A DNA stretch of 7,686 bases from Gammaproteobacteria bacterium (GCA_030066245.1 JASJBY010000261.1:1-7686), one strand, 5' to 3'. Shown: positions 1 through 6,379, counted from the stretch's first letter. A program made the numbers and translations. Notes: generated by a model from the letters alone, not told the origin.

Positions 1-124
1 GGGCGTGCGGATTTCCATCAGGGCCAGAGACTCTCAGCGTCTCACCAACAGGCCGGATATATGCGAGCAACCTGTCCCTTCCAGCAAAAATGCGCCGGCC
101 TTGCAAACCGGGGTGGGTCCATAT

Positions 125-1147
125 ATGCGCGCTAACATGGCGTTGACGGTGAGAATACTCCCGAGTGGCCGGGAGTTCACTGTCGCAGGCCGCGAAACCA
201 TCCTGGAGGCGGGCCTGCGTTCGGGGCTTTCTCTTCGCTACCGCTGCAGCAACGGGTCCTGCGGTGAATGCAAGGCGCGGATAGTGTCTGGTCAGGTGCG
301 GCAAGTCCGTCTCCACGACTTTGTGCTGAATGCCGTCGAGAAAGCGGCCGGGGACGTACTGCTGTGCTGCACCGGCGCAGACAGTGACCTGGTGATAGAA
401 GTGCGCGAGATCGGCGGAGCGGATGAGGTCGCTCGGCAGGAAGTGCGTGCACGGGTTTCGGCAATCGAGCGGATCGGAGGTGATCTGATTGTGCTGCGCC
501 TGCGGACGCCGCGCAGCCAGGCGTTGCAGTTCCTAGCGGGTCAGTATGTCAGCCTGACTTTGCCAGGTCTGCTGCCTCGCTATCGCTCCATTGCCAGTTG
601 CCCGTGCAGTGGCAATCAGCTGGAGTTCCACGTACGGCGCATACCTGGCGATGCGTTCTGCGAGTACGTGTTTACACAGCTCAAGACCTCCCAGACCGTG
701 CAGATAGACGGGCCTGAAGGCAGCTTGACCCTCGACAGGGAGTCGACCCGGCCTATCGTGTTCTTCGCCTACGACACCGGCTTCGCGCCCATCAAGAGTG
801 TCGTGGAGTACGCCATCTCCCTCGAAGGGGAGCAGCCCATGGCCCTCTACTGGATGGCGCTCGCCGATGGCGAACACTATCTGGACAACTTGTGTCGGTC
901 GTGGGCCGACGCTCTGGAGAATTTCAGCTACACCGCTCTGACAAGCATCGCGGGGCCCCCCGCAGCCGAACGCGAGTGGAGCGAATATGCCGCCCTGGAG
1001 CAGGTGCTCGCGGAGCATCAGGACCTGAGTGCCTATGACGTGTACTTTGCCGGTCCGCGGGGCTTGGTGAGCACCGCTCGCAGGCTCTTCATGGCGCAAG
1101 GGTTGCCGTCGGAGCGGTTTTTCGCAGAGACGCTGCGACACTTCTAA
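125..1147 (+). CDS. [2Fe-2S] ferredoxin / FAD / NAD(P) oxidoreductase
   Basis: Electron-transfer flavoprotein that would pass electrons between NAD(P)H, FAD and a plant-type [2Fe-2S] cluster, probably cytosolic; the partner is unknown. Seen, numbering from the ATG at 125: an N-terminal ferredoxin domain (residues ~5-95) with C41-x4-C46-x2-C49 and a fourth cysteine at C81 (C82 adjacent); an FAD-binding barrel (~105-200) with PRYRSIAS at 151-158; and an NAD-binding domain (~208-340) with DTGFAPIKS at 217-225 and a C-terminal AGP at 309-311. The order matches phenol-hydroxylase-reductase / CDP-6-deoxyglucose-reductase-like proteins at about the usual length. Start: the frame stays open back to position 5, but the ferredoxin homology begins near ATG 137, and ATG 125 has a GGGGTGGG stretch 7 nt upstream; 125 is preferred and 137 is possible. 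Odd: the usual RxYS, GGTG and CGP motifs are all altered. Convergent with the next gene. Confidence 0.88.
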   Translation: MRANMALTVRILPSGREFTVAGRETILEAGLRSGLSLRYRCSNGSCGECKARIVSGQVRQVRLHDFVLNAVEKAAGDVLLCCTGADSDLVIEVREIGGADEVARQEVRARVSAIERIGGDLIVLRLRTPRSQALQFLAGQYVSLTLPGLLPRYRSIASCPCSGNQLEFHVRRIPGDAFCEYVFTQLKTSQTVQIDGPEGSLTLDRESTRPIVFFAYDTGFAPIKSVVEYAISLEGEQPMALYWMALADGEHYLDNLCRSWADALENFSYTALTSIAGPPAAEREWSEYAALEQVLAEHQDLSAYDVYFAGPRGLVSTARRLFMAQGLPSERFFAETLRHF

Positions 1148-1172
1148 GCGCGCCCAGGTCCCGCGCCAGCGG

Positions 1173-1742
1173 CTAGACCAGCAGGTTGCGGACGCTTCTG
1201 GTCATATGCTTTATCGCTTCCGGGGCCGACCTCTCCATCACTTCGTCGATCACCCAGCGGTTGGTCTGGTTGTCCCCCATGATCTTGAGGATACGATCCC
1301 CGAAATAGCGTAGAAAGTGATAGTCGGGCTGGTCGTTATCAAACGTGAATGCGGCATAGTCCTGGAGACGTTCGTTCAGGGTCTCTATGAACGGGGTGCG
1401 GTAATCGCCAGCGCCGAACAGTTCGGTAAGATTGTCCTGAATATGGTCGGCGAGCCGCTGCCCCAGCCCGTTGATGGTCTTCCGGCGTTCGTCCTGGTCG
1501 AGCATGTCGTATAGGATTCGATCCGCGATCTGGACCAGGAACGCCAGAAACTCGGCAATGACGGCAGTACGCTGCTGGTCCGAGTCGTAGTTATACTTTT
1601 CCCGGTGTAGATCTTTGGCGCTTTCCAATGCGATTCGCCAGGCTATGAAAGCCATGGCGCCGGCCACGTCCTCGAAGGACCGGTCGGCAGCCTCATTGCG
1701 CTGCGACTCATGCCAGGTGCTTTTGATTCGTTTGATGGGCAC
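1173..1742 (-). CDS. Conserved-looking helical protein of unknown function
   Basis: I do not recognise this 189-residue protein. It is predicted soluble and mostly alpha-helical, rich in charged and aromatic residues, with no signal peptide, membrane segment or cysteine motif. Blocks that look conserved are the helix around AFIAWRIALE (31-40), a hydrophobic helix AVIAEFLAFLVQIADRIL (60-77), and the segment PDYHFLRYFGDRILKIMG (139-156). It is on the minus strand and ends only 25 bp from the stop of the oxidoreductase, in convergent orientation. The frame begins at GTG 1742, with an AGGA about 9 nt upstream. No ATG gives a near-full-length product (the next is residue 30), so the GTG start is likely but not certain. 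The normal amino-acid composition and length support a real gene over a shadow frame. Confidence 0.72.
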   Translation of the reverse strand: MPIKRIKSTWHESQRNEAADRSFEDVAGAMAFIAWRIALESAKDLHREKYNYDSDQQRTAVIAEFLAFLVQIADRILYDMLDQDERRKTINGLGQRLADHIQDNLTELFGAGDYRTPFIETLNERLQDYAAFTFDNDQPDYHFLRYFGDRILKIMGDNQTNRWVIDEVMERSAPEAIKHMTRSVRNLLV

Positions 1743-1996
1743 GGGATGGGATCCTGAGTGTCGAGTTATGCGGGATGTCCGAGCGCTGGTTATGGCGCAT
1801 GGAACATGTTAACGTCCCGAAAGCCCCAGTATTTTCCTCGGGAATAGGCGGCGACGCAAGTCGCGGCGGCTGGATATCACAGGAAGACTTGTGGGTTGGC
1901 GGCAGAGGAACCCGCTGGCAAGCAGAGGAGACGAGGCGTTGAGCCGGCGCCGGGAGGCCGGCCATGACCGGCAGTCTGGATGGGATGAGGCATGAC
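1743..1996. other. Divergent intergenic region (254 bp)
   Basis: Lies between the divergently read minus-strand helical protein and the plus-strand 349-residue protein, so it must hold both promoters. I see no confident sigma-70 pair, no tRNA and no convincing small gene. The only clear signal is the Shine-Dalgarno-like GGGATGAGG at 1982-1990, ending 6 nt before ATG 1997. Confidence 0.4.
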
Positions 1997-3046
1997 ATGA
2001 AGCAAAGCATTCAAGACTTGAGCACGGTGGTCCAGAAGAATTGCGACATTTCCGACGCGCGCCATGCCCGCGATTACACCATGTGCGTCTATCTGCTGAA
2101 AATGCGGGAGTACTACCGTTGGGCCAAGGGCTTTGGCATCACCGACGAGCTTCCGCGGGGCGAACTCGGCGACTGGGTTATGCAGCGCGAGCAGCTGTGG
2201 GAGACCCTGGAGCCCCGGGAGTTCGAATGTCTGCCGCTTGCCGACGAATGCCACGACCCTTTTGACGCTGACGCAATCAACCGTCAGCTGGTGCCTCGGG
2301 GGCTGGTCTACAGCGCCGGATACGGACGCTTCGTCAAGCCGCATTTCTTCCTCGGCCGGCTGCTTCGACGTGAGCACCGGCAAGGCTTCGAAGTGTTGGT
2401 TTCCAACAATGAGTTTGCCCGCGACCTCGTGGCTCCGCCTGCGATGATGCTGGGCAAGCAGATCTTCATCCGCCGCGAGTCCTTGCGGCGCATGCTCTGG
2501 GAGCATCTGGAAGAGTGGCGCTGGCGTAAGTGCCCGCAGGATGCCATGGGCCGGGCGGTTGCCAGCTATGATTTTGATCGCGACTCCGAGCAGGCATTGG
2601 AAGAGATGACCGACAGCGAGGTGGCGGCGGTGACTCTGCACGAGCTTGGTGAGGGGGCGGCAGGGGATTGGCTGGGTCCGGCATGGTCGGATATGACGCT
2701 TTCCCTGGCCGGCAGCTCTGCCGAGATGATGGCGCGAGCAGTCCGGGACCTGCTCGCTGATTGTCTCGTAACCCTGCCAGCCCTGATTGAGTCTCGGGCG
2801 GAGTCGTCGCTGCATTTTTTCTTTGCCAACCTTAGGGGCATGCGCCGCGAGCTGGCTCCGAACCTATGGGCGGGCTACGAGCAGTGGTTGGAGAAAAACG
2901 ACACCGGCCCGCTGGAAGACGCCGCGGAAGCAGGCCGGCGGCACTGGCGCTATGTGGCGAAGGCGCTGCTCAGCATTCATGAGCGGGCCGGGCAGGGTGC
3001 TACGGAGTCCATCCCGCCCTTCCTGCAGGCTCAGCGGCTGAACTGA
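1997..3046 (+). CDS. Uncharacterised soluble protein, possibly Sfum_1244-like family
   Basis: A 349-residue protein with no signal peptide or transmembrane helix, largely helical and rich in Arg, Glu, Leu and Trp. From memory its style (N-terminal RDYTMCVYLLKMREYYRW, then LPRGELGDWVMQREQLWE) resembles the uncharacterised Sfum_1244-like proteins of sulfur- and metal-metabolising proteobacteria; that assignment is tentative and carries no known function. The N-terminal ~150 residues (a compact helical region, then a stretch with YGRFVKPHFFLGRLLR) and the C-terminal half (helical, with SLHFFFANLRGMRRELAPNLW) look like two domains. Start: the frame is open from ATG 1964, but ATG 1997 has GAGG 6 nt upstream and gives a natural N-terminus (MKQSIQDLS), so it is preferred. 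A long open frame on the opposite strand (1877-2815) is a high-GC shadow. Confidence 0.82.
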   Translation: MKQSIQDLSTVVQKNCDISDARHARDYTMCVYLLKMREYYRWAKGFGITDELPRGELGDWVMQREQLWETLEPREFECLPLADECHDPFDADAINRQLVPRGLVYSAGYGRFVKPHFFLGRLLRREHRQGFEVLVSNNEFARDLVAPPAMMLGKQIFIRRESLRRMLWEHLEEWRWRKCPQDAMGRAVASYDFDRDSEQALEEMTDSEVAAVTLHELGEGAAGDWLGPAWSDMTLSLAGSSAEMMARAVRDLLADCLVTLPALIESRAESSLHFFFANLRGMRRELAPNLWAGYEQWLEKNDTGPLEDAAEAGRRHWRYVAKALLSIHERAGQGATESIPPFLQAQRLN

Positions 3047-3097
3047 CGCCCCTTGCCGGGTGGTTGGGCAGGCCGACAACCCTGGCGACGTCCGGAC

Positions 3098-3484
3098 TCA
3101 GTTGTCTTTCGCACCCTGATCGACCCAGGTGACCAGGGTCTCGACGTCAGCTGCATTGAGCGCCCCCTTGGATCCGTGGGGCATGCTGATGGACGGGTCG
3201 GCTTTTCCCTGGACCAACAGGATCAGCGTGCTGGATACGCTGTCGCCCGGCTCGATGACAGGTCCGAACTTGGTGCCTTTCATCAACGCCTGGTAGGTGC
3301 TCATGTCCAGCCCGCTTGTCTGAAGGCCTGCGCCGTCTCCGGTGTGGCACTCAGCGCAGTTCGCCTGGATGATCGGCTGAACGTTCTTGCTAAAACTCAC
3401 GGTCGGCTCCCCGCCACAGCCGAAAAGGAACAGGGGCAGGGCCGCCATGCTTGCGTAGGTCGCCGCGCTTTTCACGATGCGCAT
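3098..3484 (-). CDS. Monohaem cytochrome c lipoprotein
   Basis: Small periplasmic, membrane-anchored electron carrier of 128 residues. Seen: an N-terminal signal with basic residues (R2, K5), a hydrophobic core (~7-21) and a type II (lipoprotein) cleavage motif LFGC with the lipid-bearing cysteine at C23; a single haem c site CAECH at 43-47; and a plausible axial Met at M101 in SMPHGSKG. The spacing from CxxCH to MPxG and the C-terminal ETLVTWVDQGA helix fit the short cytochrome c domains (Planctomycete-type / cytochrome c class I-like) that often feed terminal reductases. The start is well supported: GAGGAG at 3491-3496 lies 6 nt upstream of the ATG. It is convergent with the 349-residue gene (51-bp gap) and divergent from the prolyl-hydroxylase gene. 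The partner oxidoreductase is not visible. Confidence 0.92.
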   Translation of the reverse strand: MRIVKSAATYASMAALPLFLFGCGGEPTVSFSKNVQPIIQANCAECHTGDGAGLQTSGLDMSTYQALMKGTKFGPVIEPGDSVSSTLILLVQGKADPSISMPHGSKGALNAADVETLVTWVDQGAKDN

Positions 3485-3553
3485 GTTTCGCTCCTCAGCT
3501 GTCAGTCAATGTTTGCCCGGGATTCCACAACTGGCGCAGAGCGCCACCCGGCC

Positions 3554-3587
3554 CTAATAAATTGATATTTAACGATATTCTAATAAA
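3554..3587. promoter_or_regulatory. AT-rich repeat cluster in divergent promoter region
   Basis: An AT-rich island in otherwise GC-rich DNA between the cytochrome c and dioxygenase genes. It contains CTAATAAA at 3554-3561 and again at 3580-3587 (26-bp period), bracketing two GATATT hexamers at 3564-3569 and 3574-3579 exactly 10 bp (one helical turn) apart. This nested direct-repeat arrangement is what a dimeric or tandem regulator site looks like. The regulator is unknown and the role is inferred from position only. Confidence 0.4.
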
Positions 3588-3613
3588 CGGTATGGGATCA
3601 ACACCAAGCTGCG

Positions 3614-3643
3614 TTGACGCCTTGCGGAAGCAGGTTGGATAAT
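3614..3643 (+). promoter_or_regulatory. Sigma-70-type promoter for the dioxygenase / receiver pair
   Basis: TTGACG at 3614-3619 (5 of 6 matches to the -35 consensus) and GATAAT at 3638-3643 (5 of 6 to the -10) are separated by 18 bp. Transcription would begin near 3650, about 35 nt before ATG 3684. The leader has no strong Shine-Dalgarno sequence. This is the best promoter-like pair I found in the window. Confidence 0.6.
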
Positions 3644-3683
3644 CGAAATAGTACACCTTTTCTGGTCCGTTGGCGCGCATCCC

Positions 3684-4292
3684 ATGAATCCGCTTGAGAC
3701 GTCCGCCACTGGGGCTTCCTCACTGCTCGAAGTGAAGCCCGGCACGTTCGTTTTCGAAATTCCCCACGCCCTGAGCCGGCCTGTGTGCGAGGAGATAGTG
3801 GAACGTTTCGAGGCTGCCAGGCAGCATCACTATCAGGGAAGAATCGGGCAAATTCAGACCGAGGACCGCAGCATAAAGAAGTCCACGGACATGACTGTCA
3901 GCGACAAGGCTGATTGGAAGGACGTGGACAATACCTTCTTCCGCTCAATGGGTGTGGCTTTGAGGCAAGTGCGAGGCCGGTTTCCGTTCTTCAAGGGTCG
4001 CTTCAAGGACATGGGCTATGCGATCCAGCGCACGGATGCGGGGGGCTATTATCACTGGCACATCGACGGGGGCAGTCACGAGTTCGCGTTTCGACAGCTG
4101 GTTGCCGTCTGGTATCTCAACGACGTCCCCGGACCCGGCGGCGAGACCGAGTTCTTGCACCAGCAGGTCAAGATCAAGCCCGAGGCCGGGAAGCTGGTTT
4201 TGTTTCCGCCCTTCTGGACGCACGAGCATCGTGGCGTAACCTTGAAGCAGGGCGTGAAGTACATCGCCACCACCTGGGTGGTGTTTGCCTGA
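3684..4292 (+). CDS. Prolyl-4-hydroxylase-type Fe(II)/2-oxoglutarate dioxygenase
   Basis: Cytosolic non-haem iron oxygenase of 202 residues that should couple oxidative decarboxylation of 2-oxoglutarate to hydroxylation of a substrate, probably a protein side chain; the substrate cannot be told from the sequence. Seen: the facial-triad HxD at H126-x-D128 (in WHIDGG), distal H182 in WTHEHRGV, and K192 exactly 10 residues later as the 2-oxoglutarate carboxylate ligand, the Lys being typical of prolyl 4-hydroxylases. The PGPGGETEF turn (149-157) and LVLFPPFWTH strand (171-180) are typical of the P4Hc fold. Length is that of a minimal bacterial catalytic domain with an N-terminal extension of ~20 residues. 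Likely first gene of a two-gene unit with the receiver-like gene 21 bp downstream, behind the promoter at 3614-3643. Start ATG 3684 has a poor ribosome-binding site, but no better one is seen. Confidence 0.9.
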   Translation: MNPLETSATGASSLLEVKPGTFVFEIPHALSRPVCEEIVERFEAARQHHYQGRIGQIQTEDRSIKKSTDMTVSDKADWKDVDNTFFRSMGVALRQVRGRFPFFKGRFKDMGYAIQRTDAGGYYHWHIDGGSHEFAFRQLVAVWYLNDVPGPGGETEFLHQQVKIKPEAGKLVLFPPFWTHEHRGVTLKQGVKYIATTWVVFA

Positions 4293-4313
4293 CACCCCGG
4301 TCCGTTCGTCACC

Positions 4314-4682
4314 TTGCAGACGCTGCTGTCCATCGTCGAGCTGGGGGGGTACCCGGATTTCTCCCCCCTTTATCGGACGGCGGGCTACCAGGTCGTCATC
4401 GCACGCTCCATGCGAAAGGCCCTGGCCCTGACGAAAAAACATCGACCCGATGTGATCGTGGCGGAGTTCAACTATCAGTCGGATTTCCGGGACCGGACCA
4501 GCAACCTGGAGTCTCTGCTCGCCACGCTGCAGACCCGCTGTCCAGAAGCGAAGACGGTTGTCTTCTACGAGAGCGCTCAGAGCAGGCATTTGGAGCGGCT
4601 GCTGGCGCGTTTTTCCGTTCACGCGACGCACGCTTTTCCAATCGATACGGATCAGCTGCTCGCGAGCCTTCGCGAGGCATGA
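4314..4682 (+). CDS. Degenerate response-regulator receiver-like protein (TTG start)
   Basis: A 122-residue single-domain protein with the beta-alpha pattern of a CheY-like receiver: TLLSIVE (b1), RSMRKALALTKK (a1), PDVIVAEF (b3), TVVFYES (b4), FPIDTDQLLASLREA (b5/a5). The residues needed for phosphorylation are gone. The acidic pair is E9-L10, the phospho-acceptor position is E51 (in PDVIVAEF), the Ser/Thr position is Y85/E86, and the conserved Lys before Pro is F108. It is therefore probably a pseudo-receiver, or locked in one state by the Glu (inference). The gene starts 21 bp after the dioxygenase stop; the only start giving a full b1 strand is TTG 4314, and the first in-frame ATG would delete 32 residues. 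Co-transcription with the dioxygenase is likely. It carries no output domain, so it would act by binding a partner. Confidence 0.72.
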   Translation: MQTLLSIVELGGYPDFSPLYRTAGYQVVIARSMRKALALTKKHRPDVIVAEFNYQSDFRDRTSNLESLLATLQTRCPEAKTVVFYESAQSRHLERLLARFSVHATHAFPIDTDQLLASLREA

Positions 4683-4727
4683 AGGCGAGGCTCCCGGGAT
4701 TGCCTTGCGGACGGTGGGCTGGCCCCC

Positions 4728-5135
4728 TCAGTGGGAAGCACTGGCGGTGTGACCCTCGGCTGCGTCCGGAACGACTGAAGGCTGCGCCAGCGCGGCGCCC
4801 TCATCCAGCCATGCTCTGATGCGTTCCCCGGTCAGGTCGCAGATCCCGCAGTCGCGACATGCCGGAGTATCGAGCGCAGCAAGGGGCAGGCCGTCTGTGA
4901 GCAGGCCTTGAAAGGCCTTGTCCGAACCGCGGCCCTGGCTGAAAGAGCGTCGGTCCCGAAGCCTCTCTCCGGCCATGTCCGTCAACTCCCGGTAGAGGTC
5001 TTCCATATCCTGGCAGTGCTCTTTCGCGCGCAGCAGGCTGTCCACGTGGAGCAGGGCAGCTACCAGGGCTTTGTGGTGCTCATCCAGTCGCCGATCCCCA
5101 GTGTCATACTTGCTTTTCCAACGCACGCGCCGCAT
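4728..5135 (-). CDS. Hemerythrin-like N-terminus with C-terminal CxxCxxC motif
   Basis: A 135-residue soluble protein. The N-terminus (W6, Y10, TGD 12-14, LDEHHKAL 17-24) fits the first helix of bacteriohemerythrins, where W..Y..G...iD.qHk.L carries the first iron-ligand His. The other hemerythrin signatures (HFxxEE with its His and Glu, then the HxxxH set) are not found; instead the middle is polar, and the C-terminal part has C93-x2-C96-x2-C99 followed by LTGERIRAWLDEG. It may have lost diiron binding, or may bind metal through the Cys cluster; function unknown. ATG 5135 is chosen over the TTG at 5168 because GGGGAAGG (5143-5150) lies 7 nt upstream and the homology begins right after it. 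It stands alone, convergent with the receiver-like gene. Confidence 0.7.
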   Translation of the reverse strand: MRRVRWKSKYDTGDRRLDEHHKALVAALLHVDSLLRAKEHCQDMEDLYRELTDMAGERLRDRRSFSQGRGSDKAFQGLLTDGLPLAALDTPACRDCGICDLTGERIRAWLDEGAALAQPSVVPDAAEGHTASASH

Positions 5136-5173
5136 GGCCGGACCTTCCCCGTAAGTTAAAATCCACAAATATT

Positions 5174-5179
5174 ATTATA
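5174..5179 (-). promoter_or_regulatory. Candidate -10 box for the hemerythrin-like gene
   Basis: A perfect TATAAT on the minus strand inside an AT-rich patch, about 38 nt upstream of ATG 5135, giving a leader of ~30 nt. No good -35 hexamer lies 16-18 bp upstream, so an activator may be needed, or the match may be chance in AT-rich DNA. Confidence 0.42.
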
Positions 5180-5468
5180 CGCAAATACATTCCCCCGGGC
5201 ATCGCCGTATGGGGCGAGTTGATTCCGAAGGGCATCAGCCCACGGCATTGGCCTTTGAGCACGAGTGTTATTCTGGCGTGTGGCCAAAACGCGTGGCACG
5301 ATTTCAGCGATTGCCCGCTCGGCAACGGCTTTCAGGCAACAACCCCGCTGCAGATGCGGCGCTCGGGCACCGGCAGTTACAATCGGGGCGTCCCAAAGTA
5401 ATCACGCTGGCGTGCTCTGTCTGCCGGCGACATCCATCGGACGCGAGTCAACAGTCGGCCGAAGACCT
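5180..5468. other. Intergenic stretch without a supported gene (~290 bp)
   Basis: Lies between the divergently read hemerythrin-like and PiuC-like genes. Open frames cross it (5219-5401 and the upstream extension of the hydroxylase frame from 5265), but their Arg/Ser/Ala-rich translations look like GC-rich shadow frames and none has a convincing ribosome-binding site. A short palindrome CACGC-TG-GCGTG sits at 5403-5414 and a TACAAT -10-like hexamer at 5378-5383, both placed where a promoter or operator for the PiuC-like gene would be. No Fur box was recognised. Confidence 0.4.
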
Positions 5469-6137
5469 ATGCTGTACCGTATTTCGAACGTCCTGGGACG
5501 CTTCCAGCTGGACCGGGTGACGGCTATCCTGGCCGAGGCCCGCTTCGTGGACGGGCGCCTGTCCGCGGGCATGGCGGCCAAGCGTGTCAAGCACAACCAG
5601 GAGCTGGACCCGTCGTCCGGGGACATGGCGACCCTCAACAACATGGTCATGGGTGCTCTGGTGAGCCACCCGACTTTCAAGAGTGCCGTGTTGCCTCACC
5701 GCGTGGCCGCGCCTTTCTATGCCCGCTACGCGCCCGGGATGCGCTATGGCGACCATGTGGACGACCCGGTGATGGGCCCGACAGGAGGCCGTTATCGCTC
5801 GGATGTGTCGGTCACGGTGTTCCTCAACGACGGCTACGAAGGGGGGGAGCTGGTGGTGCAGACCGCCTTCGGCCCGCGGGAGATCAAGCTGCCCGCGGGG
5901 GATGCGGTGGTATACCCGTCTTCCAGCCTGCATCACGTGGCGGAGGTCATCGGAGGCGAGCGCCTGGTGGCTGTGACCTGGGCGCAGAGCATGGTGAGAG
6001 ATGTCGCCCGCCGCGAACTCTTGCATGAGCTCAACCAGGCCCGGGACAAGCTGCTGAAGGAACGCCCGGACGCCGACGAGACCCGCCAGGTGGACACCGC
6101 TTATGTGAATCTGATCAGGATGTGGGCGGAGGTTTAG
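5469..6137 (+). CDS. piuC: PKHD-type Fe(II)/2-oxoglutarate hydroxylase, PiuC/YbiX family
   Basis: Non-haem Fe(II) and 2-oxoglutarate dependent hydroxylase of the YbiX/PiuC family, which in other bacteria is commonly found beside, and regulated with, siderophore receptors; the in vivo substrate is unsettled. Seen: 222 residues, close to the ~225 usual for the family; iron ligands H96-x-D98 (YGDHVDDP) and H155 (SSSLHHV), with R165 ten residues later as the 2-oxoglutarate ligand; the family block SDVSVTVFLNDGYEGGEL (111-128); GDAVVYPSSSLHHV (144-157); and the C-terminal helix R(D)VARRELLHELNQAR. ATG 5469 is chosen because the family N-terminus (MLYRISNVLG) begins exactly there, although only a weak GAAG precedes it; the frame upstream to 5265 has no family resemblance. 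No TonB-dependent receptor gene lies in the window, so the usual iron-uptake context is missing here. Confidence 0.93.
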   Translation: MLYRISNVLGRFQLDRVTAILAEARFVDGRLSAGMAAKRVKHNQELDPSSGDMATLNNMVMGALVSHPTFKSAVLPHRVAAPFYARYAPGMRYGDHVDDPVMGPTGGRYRSDVSVTVFLNDGYEGGELVVQTAFGPREIKLPAGDAVVYPSSSLHHVAEVIGGERLVAVTWAQSMVRDVARRELLHELNQARDKLLKERPDADETRQVDTAYVNLIRMWAEV

Positions 6138-6166
6138 GGCGGAGCGGTCAGCGGGCGGCTAGAGGG

Positions 6167-6186
6167 AAGAAGGGGGCAGAGGGCAG
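6167..6186 (+). repeat. Left 20-bp inverted repeat
   Basis: Purine-rich arm (AAGAAGG start, GGGCAG end), matched in inverted orientation at 6422-6441 with one mismatch. It begins 30 bp after the PiuC-like stop codon. Confidence 0.7.
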
Positions 6187-6214
6187 GAAGAAGGAGAGCG
6201 GGTTACACTGAATT

Positions 6215-6262
6215 CCGAGTCACCGAGTCACCGAGTCACCGAGTCACCGAGTCACCGAGTCA
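6215..6262 (+). repeat. Tandem octamer array, 6 x CCGAGTCA
   Basis: Six perfect head-to-tail copies of the 8-bp unit CCGAGTCA fill 48 bp without a single mismatch. Such perfect identity suggests recent slippage. An 8-bp unit is not codon-compatible and the array lies outside genes. It is far too short and has no spacers, so it is not a CRISPR. Confidence 0.95.
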
Positions 6263-6379
6263 GGAGTCCCGTTTCGGCCAACGACGTCTAGCGGCGCTCC
6301 CCCAATCCGCCCGGAGGAGCGGAGAGCAGTGGAATGTCTTAGTGCCTTGACAGGGCAACAACGCCCGACAACGCTTTTG

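Noticed and set aside
57..129. Two copies of ATATATGCG at 57-65 and 121-129
   Set aside because: Short and low complexity; the second copy overlaps the chosen start codon, and chance is the simplest explanation.
533..1141. 202-codon minus-strand frame opposite the oxidoreductase
   Set aside because: The plus strand carries the ferredoxin cysteine motif and FAD/NAD domains; the minus frame is a shadow.
1148..1166. GCGCG / CGCGC inverted repeat between the convergent genes as a terminator
   Set aside because: Only a 5-bp stem with a 9-nt loop and no T-tract; too weak to call.
1877..2815. 312-codon open frame on the minus strand opposite the 349-residue gene
   Set aside because: Its translation is His/Pro/Gln/Arg-rich with no recognisable domain, while the plus-strand frame has normal composition, a good Shine-Dalgarno and longer extent. 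It is a GC-rich shadow.
3945..4631. Long minus-strand and +2-frame open frames across the P4H and receiver-like genes (also 3914-4819 +)
   Set aside because: Compositionally skewed shadows of two real genes that show clear catalytic or fold motifs; they also run through two gene boundaries.
5294..5315. Sigma-54-like promoter (TGGCACG ... TTGC)
   Set aside because: The two elements are separated by 10 bases instead of the required 4, so the GG-GC spacing is wrong.
6347..6375. Perfect TTGACA hexamer at 6347-6352 as a promoter
   Set aside because: No acceptable -10 lies 16-18 bp downstream (AACGCT), and transcription would run into the 3' end of the convergent DsrC-like gene.
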